A DNA stretch of 7,198 nucleotides from NCBI GenBank assembly GCA_947461165.1, contig CANHJR010000063.1:1-7198 (forward strand). The letters run 5' to 3'. The position numbers and the translations under genes are program-made. How positions within the stretch are numbered: position 1 is the stretch's first letter; the number at the start of each line of letters is the position of its first letter. The notes below the pieces were generated by a model. The model did no database searches, was not told where the DNA came from, and saw only the letters and a list, made by a program, of their open reading frames with translations. The stretch comes from Saprospirales bacterium (GTDB lineage: Bacteria > Bacteroidota > Bacteroidia > Chitinophagales > JADJOU01). Shown here one piece after another: positions 1 through 6,839 of the stretch.

Positions 1-473
1 AAGAATAAGGTTCGGAACACCTTCAAAGGAGTAGCGATATACATCGTCGTGCGCAATGGACTTCGAATTGCCATCGATTTTGGCACCAATTCTCCGAAAA
101 CGATATGCAACATCGTTATAATAAAAAAGCCTAATGGCATTGCAATTTTCTCAGCCAAAGCTGCACCTGATTCGGTGGTCATATAGGTAAAATTGGCGAA
201 AAAATTCTTCAACAAATGTTCCATTGTGTTTTCTCCAACCCATCCAAGAGCTAAAGATGCCAGCGTGATCCCGAGCTGGGTAGCAGCGAGATACCCATCT
301 AGATTTTGAATAATAGAAAGTGAAATTTTTGAAACAACACTTGTGGCTCGAGTTTCAAGTTGTGAGGAACGAACCTTGACGATGGCGAACTCTGCCGCTA
401 CAAAAAATCCATTGAGAAGGACTAGAAAAAAGGTAAGAAAAATGTCAAAATTACTCGTGGGATCTGGATCCAT
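1..473 (-). CDS. CNNM/DUF21-domain membrane protein (hemolysin/CorC-like family), N-terminal part, cut by window edge
   Basis: The minus strand from ATG at 473..471 stays open to the left edge, giving 157 codons of a protein that continues outside. An in-frame TGA lies at 500..498 and no other ATG lies between, so the start is well set. Recognisable DUF21/CNNM signatures are: a first transmembrane helix at about residues 9-32 ending LNGFFVAAEFAIVKVR; the motif GYLAATQLGITLASLALGW at 60-78; and a second hydrophobic segment at about 112-127 running into HIVFGELVPKSMAI (123-136). In this family the DUF21 membrane domain is followed by two CBS domains and a CorC/HlyC C-terminal domain, which would lie off the window. 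Members are inner-membrane proteins linked to Mg2+/Co2+ efflux or resistance; the 'hemolysin' label is historical. Substrate cannot be told from this fragment. It follows the DUF1573 gene on the same strand after 146 bp that holds its own candidate promoter, so it is probably transcribed separately. Confidence 0.9.
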   Translation of the reverse strand, partial: MDPDPTSNFDIFLTFFLVLLNGFFVAAEFAIVKVRSSQLETRATSVVSKISLSIIQNLDGYLAATQLGITLASLALGWVGENTMEHLLKNFFANFTYMTTESGAALAEKIAMPLGFFIITMLHIVFGELVPKSMAIRSPLRTTMYIATPLKVFRTLF

Positions 474-491
474 AGTTGGGTCTGAAATGAT

Positions 492-540
492 TGAAATTCA
501 TAACAAATGTACAAATTTTTTTTTATTCAAATGAATTTCA
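492..540. repeat. 10-bp perfect inverted repeat around the CNNM promoter
   Basis: TGAAATTCAT (492-501) and ATGAATTTCA (531-540) are exact reverse complements separated by 29 nt. The interval contains an uninterrupted T run (plus strand) and the candidate promoter of the CNNM gene. It could be a pair of operator half-sites or chance in AT-rich DNA. It does not look like an intrinsic terminator: read on the minus strand, the stem is not followed by a T run. Confidence 0.4.
504..531 (-). promoter_or_regulatory. Candidate Bacteroidetes-type promoter for the CNNM gene
   Basis: On the minus strand TACATTTG (511..504) matches the Bacteroidetes -7 consensus TAnnTTTG exactly. A TTTG at 531..528 lies upstream with a 16-nt spacer, slightly shorter than the usual range of about 17-23. 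The start codon at 473 would be about 24 nt from the predicted transcription start. The assignment is by consensus only. Confidence 0.45.
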
Positions 541-619
541 GCCTTTTTTACTTGAAAGAAACGCTATCAAAAGTACAATGGATCCAAATTGCTTGAATTG
601 ATTGATTATTTGATGTCCT

Positions 620-1006
620 CTATTCAATAACCTCTCCATATACCTTGATAATGGAGATCGGATTGACTTGATCAGAAGACCAAACCGTCACATTCTTTGC
701 AAACACACCAACTTTTGAAGTGTTATACTTTATCCGCATTTCACCCGTCCTCCCTGGTTCAAGTGGTTCTAATGGACATTCTGGAACCGTGCATCCACAA
801 GTTGCGGAGCATTTATTGATATACAATGCTGTTTTTCCGATATTCGTTATTGTCAGCTTTCGACTTCCATCAGAGTCCTTTTTGACAATTCCGTAGTTGA
901 TCTCAGTTGCACTAAACTGTATGGTGCCATAATCAAATGGATTTTTGTTCTGGGCCTGAGCAGAAAAGATAATGAGTGATACAAAAATTGTAAGCCAAGG
1001 CTTCAT
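620..1006 (-). CDS. Exported DUF1573-domain protein with four clustered cysteines
   Basis: This 128-residue protein has a Sec signal peptide (hydrophobic residues 4-15, probable cleavage after SAQA at 15-18) and one DUF1573 domain, an immunoglobulin-like beta fold very common in exported Bacteroidetes proteins. Family features visible are the strand pattern around INYGIV (36-41), LTITNIGKTALYI (51-63), the CGCTVPECP block (70-78), the PLEPG turn and the closing strand ending VYGEVIE. Length is normal for a single-domain member. The biochemical role of the family is not known to me; location should be periplasm or cell surface. Unusually, besides the typical CGC pair (C70, C72) there are C66 and C77, forming C-x3-C-x-C-x4-C; in the members I recall the last position is often tryptophan. 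It lies 75 bp downstream of sucC on the same strand, so read-through from sucC is possible, but a functional link is not evident. Confidence 0.93.
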   Translation of the reverse strand: MKPWLTIFVSLIIFSAQAQNKNPFDYGTIQFSATEINYGIVKKDSDGSRKLTITNIGKTALYINKCSATCGCTVPECPLEPLEPGRTGEMRIKYNTSKVGVFAKNVTVWSSDQVNPISIIKVYGEVIE

Positions 1007-1081
1007 TGTCGATTGTTTACAATAAGATACCTACTCTCAATATATCGTTTAAAGCTGATAAGCTAAAAATAAATAAAAAGC

Positions 1082-2272
1082 CTAGGCCAGAACTTCTTTC
1101 ACGGCTTGAGCGGCTTCTTTGAGAAGAATGGCAGACTTCACTTTCAATCCACTTTCGTCAATAAGTTTTTTGCCTTCTTCAGCATTTGTGCCTTGCAGTC
1201 TGACAATGATTGGAACTGGAATGTCGCCAATAGATTTATAGGCATCCACCACTCCTTGAGCAACACGGTCACATCTCACGATACCACCAAAAATATTGAT
1301 CAAAATGGCCTTCACATTCGAATCTTTCAAGATAATTCTCATGGCTTTTTCAACACGCTCTGCATTGGCGGTTCCGCCGACATCTAAAAAGTTCGCTGGC
1401 TCACCGCCACTGAGTTTAATAATATCCATTGTAGCCATTGCCAAGCCTGCGCCATTGACCATACAACCAACATTACCATCCAGATTTACATAATTTAGAT
1501 CATTCGCCATTGCTTCGACTTCTGTAGGATCAAGTTCGCGCTTGTCCTCCATCGCTGCCAACTCAGGCTGACGATATAGTGCATTTTCATCAATAGAGAT
1601 TTTTCCATCTACCGCTATAATCTTGTCATCAGAGGTCTTAAGACAAGGGTTTATTTCAACCATGGAAGCATCAGAGCCAATATATGCATTGTAAATCTGC
1701 GCGACAAACTTGACCATATTCTTGTATGCTTCTCCTTCAAGTCCTAGATTGAATGCGATTTGTCTACATTGATACGCTTGAATACCTATACATGGGTCAA
1801 TATACTCCTTGTGAACTTTTTCTGGATGTGTTTCTGCCACCTCCTCGATTTCCATTCCACCCTCTGTAGAATAAATAATAACATTTTTCTTTGATCCACG
1901 ATCTAGCAGAATAGAAATATAAAATTCCTTGATCTTATCCTGGTCGCCATAATAAACGTCCTGGGCTACTAATATACGGTTTACAACCTTGCCTTGTGCG
2001 CCAGTTTGAGGCGTGACCAGGGTCATTCCAAGAATGGCTGTTGCTTTTTCTTTCAGTTCTTCAATATTTTTTGCCAATTTGACGCCACCAGCTTTTCCTC
2101 TTCCTCCAGCGTGAACTTGCGCTTTTACCACATACCATTTTGTTCCAGTTTGAGCGGTAAGTGCCTCACCAGCCTTGATTGCGTCTTCAACGGATTCTGC
2201 TGCAATTCCCTCTTGAATGGTTGCTCCATATTTCTTTAATAATTCCTTGGCCTGATGTTCGTGAAGATTCAT
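1082..2272 (-). CDS. sucC: Succinyl-CoA synthetase (ADP-forming) beta subunit
   Basis: This 396-residue protein is a full-length SucC (E. coli enzyme 388 residues). With SucD it makes the cytoplasmic TCA-cycle enzyme that converts succinyl-CoA, ADP or GDP and phosphate to succinate, CoA and NTP. Visible signatures are the N-terminal MNLHEHQAKELLKKYG, the ATP-grasp segment KAQVHAGGRGKAGGVKLA from residue 50 (K50 and G57-R58-G59 match nucleotide-binding residues of the family), VEINPC in the metal/nucleotide region, DVGGTANAERVEKA in the C-terminal CoA-ligase-like domain, NIFGGIVRCD at 326-335, and RLQGTNAEEG from 358. No truncation or odd residue stands out. sucD is not beside it; in many Bacteroidetes the two genes are separate, so this is not alarming. 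The ATG at 2272..2270 aligns with the known N-terminus. It is transcribed divergently from lolD across a 78-bp gap. Confidence 0.97.
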   Translation of the reverse strand: MNLHEHQAKELLKKYGATIQEGIAAESVEDAIKAGEALTAQTGTKWYVVKAQVHAGGRGKAGGVKLAKNIEELKEKATAILGMTLVTPQTGAQGKVVNRILVAQDVYYGDQDKIKEFYISILLDRGSKKNVIIYSTEGGMEIEEVAETHPEKVHKEYIDPCIGIQAYQCRQIAFNLGLEGEAYKNMVKFVAQIYNAYIGSDASMVEINPCLKTSDDKIIAVDGKISIDENALYRQPELAAMEDKRELDPTEVEAMANDLNYVNLDGNVGCMVNGAGLAMATMDIIKLSGGEPANFLDVGGTANAERVEKAMRIILKDSNVKAILINIFGGIVRCDRVAQGVVDAYKSIGDIPVPIIVRLQGTNAEEGKKLIDESGLKVKSAILLKEAAQAVKEVLA

Positions 2273-2281
2273 AAAATATAA

Positions 2282-2314
2282 TTGGTGATATTTGGTTTAA
2301 ATTTAAAAACTTTG
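2282..2314 (+). promoter_or_regulatory. Candidate promoter for lolD-lolA
   Basis: AAACTTTG (2307-2314) differs from the Bacteroidetes -7 consensus TAnnTTTG at one position, and TTG (2282-2284) lies 22 nt upstream. The predicted leader to the TTG start at 2351 is about 30 nt. The call is by consensus only. Confidence 0.3.
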
Positions 2315-2347
2315 CGAAGTTAAATCATTTCTAAGAAACATTTCCAA
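2315..2347 (-). promoter_or_regulatory. Candidate promoter for sucC
   Basis: On the minus strand TAACTTCG (2322..2315) differs from TAnnTTTG at one position, and TTG (2347..2345) lies 22 nt upstream. The predicted leader would be about 35 nt. The -7 box abuts, back to back, the candidate -7 box of the divergent lolD gene. Confidence 0.35.
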
Positions 2348-2350
2348 TTT

Positions 2351-3022
2351 TTGTCTAGTCACACTCCAATCATTGTCGCCACAGACCTTCTCAAATCATA
2401 CCAAAGTCTCACCGTTTTGGATGTACCCTTCCTCGAAATAGAATCAGGAGTCATCACATCAATTGTAGGGCCTTCTGGCGCTGGAAAGAGTACGTTGCTG
2501 CATATTTTAGGCACTCTGCTGAAGCCTAGCTCTGGAACCATAGCGATCTCAGGATCCGATGTCACAGAGCTAAACGATGTTCAAATAAGTTCATTTAGAA
2601 ATCAAAATCTAGGCTTTGTCTTTCAATCACATAATTTATTGCCAGAGTTTTCTGCATTGGAGAATGTTTCATTGCCGGCGATGATAGCAGGGGAAGAAAA
2701 AAAGCGTTATGAAGAGCGTGCAAAAGAGTTGTTGGATTTTATAGGCCTTGGCAGTCGGCATTATCACAAGCCTTCGCAGCTCAGTGGAGGCGAACAGCAA
2801 AGAGTAGCAATAGCTCGTGCTTTGATCAATTCACCAAAATTGGTTTTGGCCGATGAGCCTACTGGTAATTTGGACACCAAAAATGCAATGGATATTCATG
2901 ATTTATTCCTAAAACTTCGCAATGAAAAAGGGTATACGTTCCTTATGGTGACTCACAATCCAGAATTAGCAAAAAAAAGCGATCGCACTGTGGAAATGTG
3001 TGATGGAAAAATCATTTCTTAA
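2351..3022 (+). CDS. lolD: LolD-type ABC transporter ATPase (lipoprotein release)
   Basis: This 223-residue ABC ATPase has all motifs intact: Walker A GPSGAGKST (40-48), Q-loop glutamine Q92, signature LSGGEQQR (144-151), Walker B LVLADEP (164-170, catalytic E169), D-loop NLD (173-175) and switch histidine H202. The stretch HNLLPEFSALENVSLP after the Q-loop closely resembles the LolD-specific region (E. coli HHLLPDFTALENVAMP), which favours LolD over FtsE or a MacB-type drug exporter. LolD powers LolC/E, the inner-membrane complex that hands lipoproteins to LolA; that permease is not in the window. The start is a TTG at 2351: the in-frame stop TAA at 2321-2323 leaves no ATG or GTG upstream, and a later ATG would delete conserved sequence including Walker A. 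It is followed after 11 bp by the LolA-like gene, so co-transcription is likely. Confidence 0.88.
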   Translation: MSSHTPIIVATDLLKSYQSLTVLDVPFLEIESGVITSIVGPSGAGKSTLLHILGTLLKPSSGTIAISGSDVTELNDVQISSFRNQNLGFVFQSHNLLPEFSALENVSLPAMIAGEEKKRYEERAKELLDFIGLGSRHYHKPSQLSGGEQQRVAIARALINSPKLVLADEPTGNLDTKNAMDIHDLFLKLRNEKGYTFLMVTHNPELAKKSDRTVEMCDGKIIS

Positions 3023-3033
3023 TCTAACTTTGA

Positions 3034-3690
3034 ATGAAACATTTAAGTCTTTTTATCTTTATAATTGTAAGTATATTTTTGAATGCTCAACCAAAACCCG
3101 TTAAACCTGGTCTAGAAAACGATCCTGAAGCGGAGAAATATCTAAAGATGATAAAGGAGAAATTTGACAAGATGACTGTTTATAAATTGAGCTATAGGGT
3201 CGTTTCCACCGATGTCAATAGTAAAACAAGCTCACAAACAGGATCTTATATTGGCGCTAAAGAGAAGTATATTATTGAAATAGATAAGCTAAAGATAGTA
3301 AACAACGGAAAAACGCAATGGAATATAGATGAATCTTCAAAAGAAATCCAGATTCAAAACATTTCTTCAAAATCAAAAAAATCCGAAACGCCAATGTCGG
3401 TTATCAAAAACTACAAATTGTTATTCAAATATAGGGTTAAGGAATCTATCACAAACAATGTCATTGTTCTAGAACTCGTGCCTTTGAATAAGAATAATGC
3501 GATTTTTAAAATCGATTTGGCGATTCAGGTTGCATCTCAACAACTCGTATTTGCCAAATTTTATGACCGCGGCGGCTCAAGAATTCAATACAATATTCTC
3601 TCAACTGTAAACAACCCAGCACTTGCGGCAAATGTATTTGGGATTGAAACAAAATCTTACAAAGGTTGGGAAATTTTGGATATGAGATGA
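3034..3690 (+). CDS. lolA: LolA-like periplasmic outer-membrane lipoprotein carrier
   Basis: This 218-residue protein has a Sec signal peptide (hydrophobic residues 4-16, likely cleavage after LNA at 16-18, no lipobox), so the mature form should be soluble in the periplasm. The rest follows the LolA pattern of Bacteroidetes: an N-terminal helix with DPEAEKYLKMIKEKFDKM, the strand pair NNGKTQWNIDESSKEIQI, a helix-leading segment ending YKLLFKYRV, strands around VIVLELVPLNKNNAIFKIDL, and the ending KGWEILDMR, close to the VDLR-type ends I recall in relatives. LolA homologues are half-barrels that carry lipoproteins from the Lol ABC complex to the outer membrane. Sequence conservation is weak in this family, so a related lipid-carrier role cannot be excluded. 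The position 11 bp after lolD supports the Lol assignment. Its stop is 39 bp from the stop of the convergent large gene, with no convincing hairpin terminator between. Confidence 0.85.
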   Translation: MKHLSLFIFIIVSIFLNAQPKPVKPGLENDPEAEKYLKMIKEKFDKMTVYKLSYRVVSTDVNSKTSSQTGSYIGAKEKYIIEIDKLKIVNNGKTQWNIDESSKEIQIQNISSKSKKSETPMSVIKNYKLLFKYRVKESITNNVIVLELVPLNKNNAIFKIDLAIQVASQQLVFAKFYDRGGSRIQYNILSTVNNPALAANVFGIETKSYKGWEILDMR

Positions 3691-3729
3691 CCGTTTTTTT
3701 CAAATTAATATTCTAAGTCCAGAGGCAAT

Positions 3730-6714
3730 CTATAGTCCTAGCACTCTATAAAATGCATTGACAAAAAGCATCCCGTTGTTTTTGTGAGGTGGAATGTACA
3801 TTTTGAAGTCCTTGTTGCTGCCGAGTCTCGCTTCATGACTACTCCAAAAAGCGGGCCAATCTATGTTTTTGTTTGTTCTAAACGTTTCATGAATACTCTT
3901 CAATACAGGATCGTTAATGCCCATGGTACCGACTTGCTTCGTAGAAAGAATCTGTGCATTTGGTGATCGAACGAGAAGCTCAGAAATCTTGTAATATCCG
4001 CCACAACTTCCCATAAATATAAGCTTAGGACTACCAATCATTTGATCAATAGTCTTCTGACTATGATAGCTATGTCCTCGATGAACAATGATTGTTGGTT
4101 CCAGTGAATTGGCCAATAGGTACTCTCGAATTGCTGCTTGGCCAGCTTGTTCGAATTGCGGTTTATTGGCAAGAATATCATAATCGTTGCCTTCCAGACT
4201 AGAAATATAATAGTAACTACCAAGATCCTGAATAAACCACTTCGGCATGGATCGAAACGTATTGATATAACTATTAAAAGAGGCTACACCATCTCCATCG
4301 TTGTAGAAATATGAAACCTCTATGATCCTGTTTTGACGATTTTTCATATCATCAACATTGATATAACTTAGCGTATATTTATTATACTTTACTTCCATAG
4401 CGGTAAACCATTCATTGTGTTGTATCGCTCTGTGTCCGACATTGCTTCCAAGAAGGCTGTAAATAGCCATCGCCAGTTGATCTTTATTGGTTTCTGCTAC
4501 CAGAAATTCTTTATAAATATTGTCTTGTAATTGAGATTGTACTTCTTGGTTTTGGCAATTATTCACAAACTCACAGATCATAGATGCTTGTTCCACGGCT
4601 TTTATATCAGAAAAATCTAGATGTACAAACTTTGCCAAGAACTTTACTCGCTGGTCTTCTGTGGTATTCTTGTACCACATTTCTTGAAATTTATTGAAGT
4701 TCGCCAATAAAACACAAAACTCACGATACTTCGTATGGTTGACTGTCGGCAAAAACTCCAACAAGCTGCTATTGCCAAGAGAGGCTTGGAAGAACTTATA
4801 AAAGTAGTCGAATGCAAACTGAAAAATTTCTTCCTTTCCTAGAACCATCATGGAATAAAGCTCTTGCGAATTGAAATCTCGAATAGCTTGCAAATGTGGA
4901 TGATTTGCAGAAGGATGGTCGTTGATGTTTCTTATGTATTTGAGCGAAACCTGATTTTGTTCATCTTCCACAGATTGGATGCCAGCTGCGCTGTGCTGCG
5001 TGGAAATATGAAGCAACGCCTTGAGATACCCCAACTCATTGTTTCCTACTTCATTTGCTTGTTGTACTGTGTATTTATTTGTTTTAATATTATGAATCAG
5101 AGAATATGCCTTAGATCCAAACTTATATTTATCGAAAATATCCTCAATTATCTTGGCATAAGGATCATTAGACTCTCTGACCGTCTTTGAAATTACATTG
5201 TCTGTAGCCAAGTACTTTTTGATCGTGTTTGGCGCGTAATAACACAATTTATTCACTAGAGATTTCCAGTCGGTTACATTTTTTAATCGATCTTTATTAT
5301 TGGCAATGATTTGTGGATGATATCTAGCAAGATAATCTATAAATCGACTTCCAATTGGGCTTTTCAAAATGGAAAGAATATTGCTATCCACTTTATTCAA
5401 ATTTCGAGTCCAACTGAGAAGAGATAATTGTGTTTTGTTTAATTGAAAGGCTGTCGCTATAGCCTGACCTTGTTTGGCTTGATACTCTTTCTTCTCTTTC
5501 TCATAATTATAAATATTGCCAAACCAATCCATTCTCATTGGTTCAAGTTTTTCCGGCTCGCCGATTATTTCATTTGTCAAAAGCGTTGCCGCGGCATCCG
5601 GCTCCATAATTTCGGAAAGGCTCTTTACAAAATCTCCTTTATGCATTTTTCTCAAAAAGGTATTCAACTTCAAGACCGGTAGTTGTTCTAGCGTATTGTT
5701 TTTTATAAGGTCTCTATCGGACCGTTTCATATATTTTATGATTGTCTCATAGTCTCCATATTCAAGCTGATTCTGACACATCACGAGCATAGTAAATAAT
5801 TCGTTATTGGGCCAGGTATAGAATATATTATCACCTGATTCCATATATTCGTTGAATAACCATCGCGCATGTGCCGTCAAACAATTCATGGCTGAAACAG
5901 AGCCAAACGCTTCGTAATTCAGAGCACTACCGAGAAGTTTTTGGGTGAGAAAATCTTTGTTTGACAGAAAGTCTACCTCGTGTGTATCATTAAATGAATT
6001 TCTGATAACATCATCTAAAATGTTCAATAAAAAAGTATTATTTCCTAATCGCTTTTTGAGCTCCAAAACTTTCTTGACCACAGGATTGGTAGTAGCGTTT
6101 AATATATCAGCGATATATGGATTTTTGTCCATATTCTGCACAGTCTGCACAGGATCATATACTGCAAGATGAACCAAAACCGCGGAGAAATGAGGAAATG
6201 TCGCTAATTCTTCAATATTGCCATAAAACAATACCGGAAATTGCAATCCAATATAAATTAACGCGGTCTTAGCCTCTTCAATATCACTGAGGTAGGGAAT
6301 AACTCGCAGGGTTTCATTGTAGTTTTGAATGAGATAACTATAGAGTTTGCCTTTTTGTTTGTAATAAAAAACAGATGGAAGCAACCTTGCAGCTCGTCGA
6401 TAATCTCTTTCATCAATTCGTTTTGATGCATAGAGACTGGTATTGATATCGCGAACAAATAATTGTAAAATTCGATAATATTCCAGCTTTTCAGACTCTG
6501 TATACGTTTCATCCACCTTTAGGGAAATAAGTATATCTTGAATGTCATTGAACAAACCTGTGTCTCTAGAGCCGTATTTTATTTTGGCGCGAATAAACTC
6601 ATTGTCAATACTATTTGTCAATTCAGCCTCCTCTTCCGCAAAGCCCTCTCCATATGCTGATCCCGATATGAGCATGCATAGGTAAAAAAAGAAACGTCTA
6701 ATTTTTGGGTACAT
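3730..6714 (-). CDS. Large exported protein with C-terminal caspase-like (clan CD) His/Cys domain, function unknown
   Basis: The gene encodes 994 residues. The N-terminus is a Sec signal peptide: KIRR (4-7), hydrophobic core 8-18, and likely cleavage AYG|EG after residue 22. C13 does not sit in a proper lipobox. Residues of about 25-770 look mostly helical and match no family I recognise; a segment starting ELYSMMVLGKEE near residue 617 looks structured. The C-terminal ~200 residues alternate strands and helices: VSYFYNDGDGVASFNSYINTF from about 800 (which I recall as conserved in Bacteroidetes hypothetical proteins), TIIVHRGHSYHS (874-885), then KLIFMGSCGGYYKISELL (897-914) and AQILSTKQVG. 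A strand ending in His (H881 of RGHS is the likely equivalent of the usual HG) and a following strand ending in Cys (C904) is the layout of clan CD cysteine peptidases such as gingipain, separase and CHAT. The dyad is 23 residues apart, tighter than in those I know. Proteolytic activity is inferred. No C-terminal sorting domain is evident. The ATG at 6714..6712 gives a good signal peptide. Confidence 0.93.
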   Translation of the reverse strand: MYPKIRRFFFYLCMLISGSAYGEGFAEEEAELTNSIDNEFIRAKIKYGSRDTGLFNDIQDILISLKVDETYTESEKLEYYRILQLFVRDINTSLYASKRIDERDYRRAARLLPSVFYYKQKGKLYSYLIQNYNETLRVIPYLSDIEEAKTALIYIGLQFPVLFYGNIEELATFPHFSAVLVHLAVYDPVQTVQNMDKNPYIADILNATTNPVVKKVLELKKRLGNNTFLLNILDDVIRNSFNDTHEVDFLSNKDFLTQKLLGSALNYEAFGSVSAMNCLTAHARWLFNEYMESGDNIFYTWPNNELFTMLVMCQNQLEYGDYETIIKYMKRSDRDLIKNNTLEQLPVLKLNTFLRKMHKGDFVKSLSEIMEPDAAATLLTNEIIGEPEKLEPMRMDWFGNIYNYEKEKKEYQAKQGQAIATAFQLNKTQLSLLSWTRNLNKVDSNILSILKSPIGSRFIDYLARYHPQIIANNKDRLKNVTDWKSLVNKLCYYAPNTIKKYLATDNVISKTVRESNDPYAKIIEDIFDKYKFGSKAYSLIHNIKTNKYTVQQANEVGNNELGYLKALLHISTQHSAAGIQSVEDEQNQVSLKYIRNINDHPSANHPHLQAIRDFNSQELYSMMVLGKEEIFQFAFDYFYKFFQASLGNSSLLEFLPTVNHTKYREFCVLLANFNKFQEMWYKNTTEDQRVKFLAKFVHLDFSDIKAVEQASMICEFVNNCQNQEVQSQLQDNIYKEFLVAETNKDQLAMAIYSLLGSNVGHRAIQHNEWFTAMEVKYNKYTLSYINVDDMKNRQNRIIEVSYFYNDGDGVASFNSYINTFRSMPKWFIQDLGSYYYISSLEGNDYDILANKPQFEQAGQAAIREYLLANSLEPTIIVHRGHSYHSQKTIDQMIGSPKLIFMGSCGGYYKISELLVRSPNAQILSTKQVGTMGINDPVLKSIHETFRTNKNIDWPAFWSSHEARLGSNKDFKMYIPPHKNNGMLFVNAFYRVLGL

Positions 6715-6784
6715 TTGAAATCAATCTTCAAAGAAAAATAAAAACATCCAAATTGAAGGATTGAATATACACTTTTTTTAATTG

Positions 6785-6818
6785 TTTGTCTAGTTTCTAA
6801 CGAAAATTAGTATTTTCG
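6785..6818 (+). promoter_or_regulatory. Candidate promoter for the OppC-like gene
   Basis: TATTTTCG (6811-6818) differs from TAnnTTTG at one position, with TTTG (6785-6788) 22 nt upstream. The leader to the TTG start at 6840 would be about 15 nt. The -7 box lies within the right half of the inverted repeat at 6799-6820. On the opposite strand TAATTTTC (6809..6802), with TTG at 6834..6832, has the same 22-nt spacing and could serve the large gene, with a leader of about 80 nt. Confidence 0.35.
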
Positions 6819-6820
6819 TT
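6799..6820. promoter_or_regulatory. Perfect 9-bp inverted repeat, 4-nt spacer, between divergent genes (operator-like)
   Basis: The arms AACGAAAAT (6799-6807) and ATTTTCGTT (6812-6820) are exact reverse complements around the spacer TAGT. The dyad sits between the starts of the exported His/Cys protein gene (6714) and the OppC-like gene (6840) and overlaps candidate -7 boxes in both directions. With no T run after either arm, an operator is a better reading than a terminator. Confidence 0.5.
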
Positions 6821-6839
6821 CGATTAGAACCCAATATAA

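Noticed and set aside
1080..1100. GCCTAGGC palindrome at the sucC stop followed by T-rich sequence on the minus strand, as a terminator
   Set aside because: The palindrome has no room for an RNA loop and the stem is only three pairs; not a credible intrinsic terminator.
1106..1387. 93-codon plus-strand open frame opposite sucC
   Set aside because: sucC is unmistakable on the other strand; this frame is a shadow.
3688..3729. T run just after the lolA stop as an intrinsic terminator
   Set aside because: Only a GGT/ACC pairing precedes it; no stable hairpin can be drawn.
4864..5190. 108-codon open frame on the plus strand, opposite the large exported protein gene
   Set aside because: It lies wholly antisense to a much longer coding frame with a good signal peptide and motifs, and its translation resembles no family.
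6660..6714. Lipoprotein signal in the large exported protein (C13 near the hydrophobic core)
   Set aside because: The residues before C13 (FYL) do not form a lipobox and hydrophobic sequence continues after it; a standard signal peptidase I site at residue 22 fits better.
6786..6794. The 9-mer TTGTCTAGT occurs both here and at the lolD start (2351-2359)
   Set aside because: In lolD it is coding and the flanks differ, so it is most likely chance rather than a shared regulatory site.
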